Shown here: positions 60,618 to 64,000 of the stretch, piece by piece
How positions within the stretch are numbered: position 1 is the stretch's first letter
How the letters are laid out: each line of letters opens with the position of its first letter
Source of the DNA: Chryseosolibacter sp044507775
GTDB taxonomy: Bacteria; Bacteroidota; Bacteroidia; Cytophagales; Cyclobacteriaceae
DNA length: 64,000 nt
Direction of reading: 5' to 3'
Assembly (NCBI GenBank): GCA_044507775.1
Contig: JBIQIY010000018.1
Coordinates: forward strand, 58,912-122,911
Notes under the pieces: generated by a model
The model's database searches: none
What the model was told of the DNA's origin: nothing
What the model saw: only the letters and a program-made list of their open reading frames with translations
Position numbers and translations under genes: made by a program

Positions 60618-60753
60618 CATAAAGCACAAAGCATAAAGCATAAAGCATAAAGCATAAAGCACAAAGCATAAAGCAAAAAGCAAAAAGCCTACACTGCTAC
60701 ATACTTTATGCTTTCTGCTTTTAGCTTTTAGCTTTTAGCTTTTAGCTTTCAGC
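60617..60753. repeat. Inverted heptamer array between the MFS gene and ligD
   Basis: Ten contiguous heptamers on the left (60617-60686: GCATAAA six times, GCACAAA twice, GCAAAAA twice). After an 18-bp spacer, seven heptamers read in the opposite sense (60705-60753: TTTATGC, TTTCTGC, four TTTTAGC, TTTCAGC). GCATAAA and TTTATGC are exact reverse complements. The array starts at the last base of the MFS stop codon and ends 8 bp before the ligD ATG. Confidence 0.95.
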
Positions 60754-60761
60754 TTATAAGA

Positions 60762-63110
60762 ATGGCGAAGAAGAATACGCAATGGACGCAAGTGGGAAAG
60801 AGGAAGCTCGAGCTATCCAACCTTGACAAGGTGTTATTCCCGGAAGATGGCATTGTAAAGGCCGAGGTGATTGCCTATTACCTGAAGATCGCCCCGACAA
60901 TTCTCAATCATATCAAAGGACGGGCGCTGACCATGATCCGCTTTCCGGACGGTATTCACGGCGAAAGCTTTTACCAGAAGAACCGGCCGGATTGGGCGCC
61001 AGACTGGATCGAGTTTGAAACGCTGGGGTCGGTTGAGAAGGACTATATCATCGCCACTGAGCCGGCGCTGCTTGTATGGCTCGCAAACCTGGCGGGCCTG
61101 GAGCTTCACCAGCTCCACAGCCGCAGTCCGGATTTCGACAAACCAGACTACATGGTCTTTGATCTGGATCCACCCGAGGGCTATACGTTCAGAAACCTGC
61201 TGCCGTTGGCAAATGATCTGAAAGAACATGTCGAGACATACGGATACACTACCTTTGTAAAAACAACAGGGGGAAAGGGTTTGCATCTTTGCTGCCCTCT
61301 TTCGGCACGTCAGAATTTCGGCGAAGTATTCGAAGCTGCGCAGGACATCGCCCGGCCATTTGTGGAGCGCTTCCCCAACGACACAACCCTTCACATCAAA
61401 AAAGATGCACGGAAGGGGCGTGTGCTGGTGGACATCTATCGCATTCGCTCCGGCCAGAGTATCGTATCGCCCTACAGCCTTCGCGGGAGAATAGGGGCAC
61501 CGGTATCCATGCCGTTGACATGGGAGCAGCTAAGCCACGTGCAAAAACCCGTGGAATTCAATATTCACTCCGCGGTCGAGCAGGTGTTGCATGAAGGGGA
61601 TGCCTGGGAAGGAATGGGTGCCTTTGCCGTTGAGCTGCATACGCATCGCAAAACCCAGGTGGTGAAATCGAAGAAGCTTCCGCCGTCAAAGAAACATAAG
61701 ACTCCGGAGCAACTTAAAACATACAAACAGAAACGCGATTTCGAAAAGACTCCGGAACCTGCGGGAGTAATACTCCCCGGCGGAAATAATAACTTTGTCG
61801 TCCATAGGCACCACGCATCGCACCTGCACTACGACCTCAGGCTCGAGCAGGATGGGGTACTGAAATCATGGGCCGTGCCGAAAGGTCTGCCTCCGCGGCC
61901 CGGGATCAAAAGGCTTGCTGTACAGACGGAAGACCACCCGATGGAATACCTGAAATTCGACGGCCGTATTCCCAAGGGCCAATACGGCGCGGGGGAGATG
62001 TGGATATACGCGCTTGGAAAATACCAGATCACCAAAGAGAAAAAGGATGGATTTTACTTCCGGCTGAACAGCCGCGAGATGACAGGTGAGTACCGCATGC
62101 ACAAGACGAAGGAACGTGAGTTTCTTCTTGAAAGGGTGGACGAACCACAGCTGGACTATATTCACCAGTTCATCGAGCCCATGCTGTCGGAGAACCGCGA
62201 CAAAATCCCGAAAGGAGATGACTATCTCTACGAGGTGAAGTGGGATGGCATCCGGGCACTCATATCCTACGATGAAGGGAAGGTCACCCTTCACACCCGG
62301 AATCAGAACGAGGTTACATCAAAATTTCCTGAACTCCTCGACGGTGAAAAAGCATTTCGCGCTACAAACGCTGTCTTCGACGCCGAGATTGTATCTCTGG
62401 ACGGCGGCGGCAAACCGGTATTCAAAAAGGTGATCAACCGGTTGATGGCTTCCGGTGAAAGCAATATCCTCAAGCTGTCCAAAACAGCGGCGTGCTATTG
62501 CTACATCTTCGACTGTCTTTATCTCGATGGAAGATCACTGGTGAACGAGCCGTTGACAAAAAGAAAGGAATGGCTTCGCGATGCCGTGCGGACAGAAGGG
62601 TCTTATCGCGTCAGTGAATTCGTTGAAGACGGCGAGGCGTTGCTTGCGGCTGCGAAGGAACATGGCCTCGAAGGAATTATGGCGAAAAGGCGCGACAGCA
62701 AATACATCGCCGGAAGAAGAAGTGATTGCTGGTTTAAAATAAAGATCCGTGAGACATGTGAAGTGTTTATCATCGGATACACAAAAGGCAAGGGGGACAG
62801 GGGCGCAACTTTTGGCGCCCTCCACATCGCGGAACAAGTGGATGGAAAACTGCATTACCGCGGCAAGGTCGGGACAGGTTTTGACGACGCGACGATCAAG
62901 CACATTCTCAAGATCATGAAACAGGTAAAAGAGATCAAGAAACCGGATGTGATCGGGACACTCTTTGATCCGAAGGTAAGTGTGTGGCTTGAACCGAAGA
63001 TCGTCGCGGAGGTCTCTTACTCCAAGCTTACTCCGGACAAAATGTTTCGAGAGCCGGTATTTTTGAAGTTGAGAGTGGATTTGATTCAGGATTCAAACTC
63101 TAAGATCTAA
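60762..63110 (+). CDS. ligD: DNA ligase D (polymerase-phosphoesterase-ligase)
   Basis: 782 aa multifunctional non-homologous end-joining enzyme. The order is primase-polymerase (residues about 10-290: LDKVLFPEDGIVKAEVIAYY, then YMVFDLDPPEGYTFRNLLPL, VKTTGGKGLHLCCPL), 3'-phosphoesterase (about 335-445: FVVHRHHASHLHYDLRLEQD, EMWIYALGKYQI) and ATP-dependent ligase (about 470-782) with the nucleotidyl Lys493 in YEVKWDGIRALIS. The later ligase motifs are present (EGIMAKRRDSKYIAGRRSD, FEV-like OB fold GKVGTGFDDATIKHILKIM). Ku is not in the window. Its leader consists almost entirely of the heptamer array. Confidence 0.95.
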   Translation: MAKKNTQWTQVGKRKLELSNLDKVLFPEDGIVKAEVIAYYLKIAPTILNHIKGRALTMIRFPDGIHGESFYQKNRPDWAPDWIEFETLGSVEKDYIIATEPALLVWLANLAGLELHQLHSRSPDFDKPDYMVFDLDPPEGYTFRNLLPLANDLKEHVETYGYTTFVKTTGGKGLHLCCPLSARQNFGEVFEAAQDIARPFVERFPNDTTLHIKKDARKGRVLVDIYRIRSGQSIVSPYSLRGRIGAPVSMPLTWEQLSHVQKPVEFNIHSAVEQVLHEGDAWEGMGAFAVELHTHRKTQVVKSKKLPPSKKHKTPEQLKTYKQKRDFEKTPEPAGVILPGGNNNFVVHRHHASHLHYDLRLEQDGVLKSWAVPKGLPPRPGIKRLAVQTEDHPMEYLKFDGRIPKGQYGAGEMWIYALGKYQITKEKKDGFYFRLNSREMTGEYRMHKTKEREFLLERVDEPQLDYIHQFIEPMLSENRDKIPKGDDYLYEVKWDGIRALISYDEGKVTLHTRNQNEVTSKFPELLDGEKAFRATNAVFDAEIVSLDGGGKPVFKKVINRLMASGESNILKLSKTAACYCYIFDCLYLDGRSLVNEPLTKRKEWLRDAVRTEGSYRVSEFVEDGEALLAAAKEHGLEGIMAKRRDSKYIAGRRSDCWFKIKIRETCEVFIIGYTKGKGDRGATFGALHIAEQVDGKLHYRGKVGTGFDDATIKHILKIMKQVKEIKKPDVIGTLFDPKVSVWLEPKIVAEVSYSKLTPDKMFREPVFLKLRVDLIQDSNSKI

Positions 63111-63134
63111 AGCTTACAATCCCGCCCGCGGACG

Positions 63135-63455
63135 TTACTTCTTTTTGCTAAAAGTATCGCGATACGCAGTTTCCAGAGCATCTTGAACTAATTCCCGCGG
63201 AGCCTTTGCGAGGTCGATAGTCGTCCAGCCTTGTAGTCCCCATTTGTTTGGTACCGGATAAACGGCTTGCTTTCCGTAGTCGCAAAAGACCGATTGATCG
63301 ACAGGTGTTAGTTTCAGGTTGGCGGTCCGGGATGGCGCGTGCAACGTAGCGAATATGCGCTTTCCCGTTACTTTGAATGCAGCGCGGTCGAAATGCGGAT
63401 TTTCTTCCGTTCCTTCAAATGAGAGGGCGAGCTTGCGGAATTGATCTGAGGTCAT
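63135..63455 (-). CDS. MmcQ/YjbR family protein
   Basis: 106 aa CyaY-like alpha/beta double-wing fold. Typical features: MTSDQFRKLALSFEGTEENP, HFDRAAFKVTGKRIFATLHA, LTPVDQSVFCDYGKQAVYPV and WGLQGWTTIDLAKAPRELVQ. Family members are proposed DNA-binding proteins of unknown role. Converges with ligD; the small lipoprotein gene on the same strand is 20 bp upstream. Confidence 0.9.
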   Translation of the reverse strand: MTSDQFRKLALSFEGTEENPHFDRAAFKVTGKRIFATLHAPSRTANLKLTPVDQSVFCDYGKQAVYPVPNKWGLQGWTTIDLAKAPRELVQDALETAYRDTFSKKK

Positions 63456-63475
63456 GCGGGATCACGATGTATTTG

Positions 63476-63853
63476 CTAAAACTGACAATGGGAGTCATCA
63501 GGTGCCCAGATCACTGCTTCATTCTTGAAATTATCCATCTCGAATGTGCCGTCCCCCACAGTCCCCAGCTGCTCACCTGAGCAGTTGAAGACCGGCGTCA
63601 TGGTATTGCAAAACGGACAGCAATTCCCGTATATGAAAACAGTCTCGGCCCCGTACTGGGCTTGTGTTATGTACCAGTACTCCGCCAGGGATGAATTCTG
63701 CATTTCCTCCACTTCAGCGGCCAGCCATGGCAGGTCGTGAACAGGATCCTCTACGGAACACGTGTTCTTCGGCTTAGGACTGTCGTCCTCTTTGCACGTC
63801 AAGAGCAATAGCGCACACCACGCGATGAGGATCAAGCTAGATGTAAATTTCAT
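63476..63853 (-). CDS. Cysteine-rich small lipoprotein
   Basis: 125 aa from the ATG at 63853 (MKFTSSLILIAWCALLLLTC), lipobox LLLTCK. The mature protein has a helical start (LPWLAAEVEEMQNSSLAEYW), a strand pair (YGAETVFIYGNCCPFCNTMT) and ends in DDSHCQF. Four of its cysteines lie within NCCPFCNTMTPVFNC. The pattern W-L, then Y-G-x-x-V, CC and C-S/D-G resembles the DUF6970 type of Bacteroidota lipoproteins, from memory. Function unknown. The MmcQ-like gene follows on the same strand. Confidence 0.7.
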   Translation of the reverse strand: MKFTSSLILIAWCALLLLTCKEDDSPKPKNTCSVEDPVHDLPWLAAEVEEMQNSSLAEYWYITQAQYGAETVFIYGNCCPFCNTMTPVFNCSGEQLGTVGDGTFEMDNFKNEAVIWAPDDSHCQF

Positions 63854-63914
63854 AGACAACAAGATTTATCGATATCCCTTACATCTAGACACCGGCATGT
63901 GCCGTAAAGTTGGA

Positions 63915-64000
63915 AACACTCACCACCTGCCTGCGCGCGGGCAGGCTCACCACTCACCACTCACTACTCACTACTCACCACTCACTACTCACCACTCACC
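63915..64000. repeat. GC palindrome followed by ACTCACC/ACTCACT tract
   Basis: CCTGCCTGCGCGCGGGCAGG (63926-63945) is a near-perfect palindrome (9 of 10 positions). It is followed to the window end by CTCACC and CTCACT units, the same order as at 40989-41057. The array continues beyond the window. Confidence 0.85.

Noticed and set aside
59667..60683. Long minus-strand open frame over the MFS gene and heptamer array
   Set aside because: The heptamers lack stops in this frame and read as a FALCFVLYALCF-like repeat; the rest is antisense to a clear MFS gene.

Overview
The window reads as a chromosomal segment of a Bacteroidota bacterium, most likely a free-living Cytophagales-type organism (Chryseolinea/Ohtaekwangia-like; the genus is inference). 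The signs are a SusC/SusD pair, a DUF2911 lipoprotein, a stand-alone Bacteroidetes-type ECF sigma factor, LacI regulators, many small lipoproteins, OMP beta-barrel genes, weak Shine-Dalgarno sites, and several starts preceded by the Bacteroidetes -7 motif TAnnTTTG. There is no prophage, insertion sequence, CRISPR array or rRNA operon in the window.

Layout. 1-5 kb: end of an unknown gene, a secreted PIG-L/LmbE deacetylase with a C-terminal amidotransferase-like domain, a 41-residue membrane peptide translationally coupled to a sodium:solute symporter, and a DUF6232-like membrane protein. 5-11 kb: baeRF3-like release-factor homologue, general-stress SDR, a small protein, a K+/H+ antiporter and a YpfJ-type metallopeptidase. 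11-19 kb: GMC oxidoreductase, a coupled glycosyltransferase/SAF-type oxidoreductase pair, DUF2911 protein, DNA-3-methyladenine glycosylase, OmpA/PD40 protein. 19-22.6 kb: gamma-glutamyltransferase divergent from a TetR regulator, then two small genes. 22.8-38 kb: SusC, SusD, a vanadium-haloperoxidase-like PAP2 lipoprotein, a large FG-GAP/ASPIC-UnbV lipoprotein and an SSP411-type thioredoxin protein, followed by LacI, ECF sigma and a second LacI gene. 38-47 kb: small lipoproteins, tRNA-Asp, accA, MBL hydrolase, patatin coupled to a long-form urocanase, three OMP barrels. 47-64 kb: tyrS, a carbonic anhydrase-SulP operon, MazG-like hydrolase, a 48-residue basic protein, a zinc-ribbon membrane protein, Prc protease, an ABCG-like transporter, an MFS transporter, LigD and two small genes.

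The most unusual content is not a gene cluster but a set of short-period repeats between genes. (i) Inverted arrays of a heptamer (GCATAAA facing TTTTAGC). (ii) Inverted arrays of an 11/12-mer (CAGGTTAAATG facing CCTGCCTTTCAA); the same unit also runs in frame through a lipoprotein C-terminus as QVER repeats. (iii) ACTCACC/ACTCACT tracts, often beside GC-rich palindromes and a roughly 100-bp element with AAACTTCCTGAAAG inverted ends, present three times. These tracts repeatedly touch or contain the stop codons of neighbouring genes (ggt, accA, SulP, MFS).

Several genes are shorter than about 60 codons and easily missed: the 41-residue symporter partner, a 57-residue His/Lys-rich lipoprotein and a 48-residue basic protein. 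Two genes 16.7 kb apart encode members of the same roughly 80-residue protein family.
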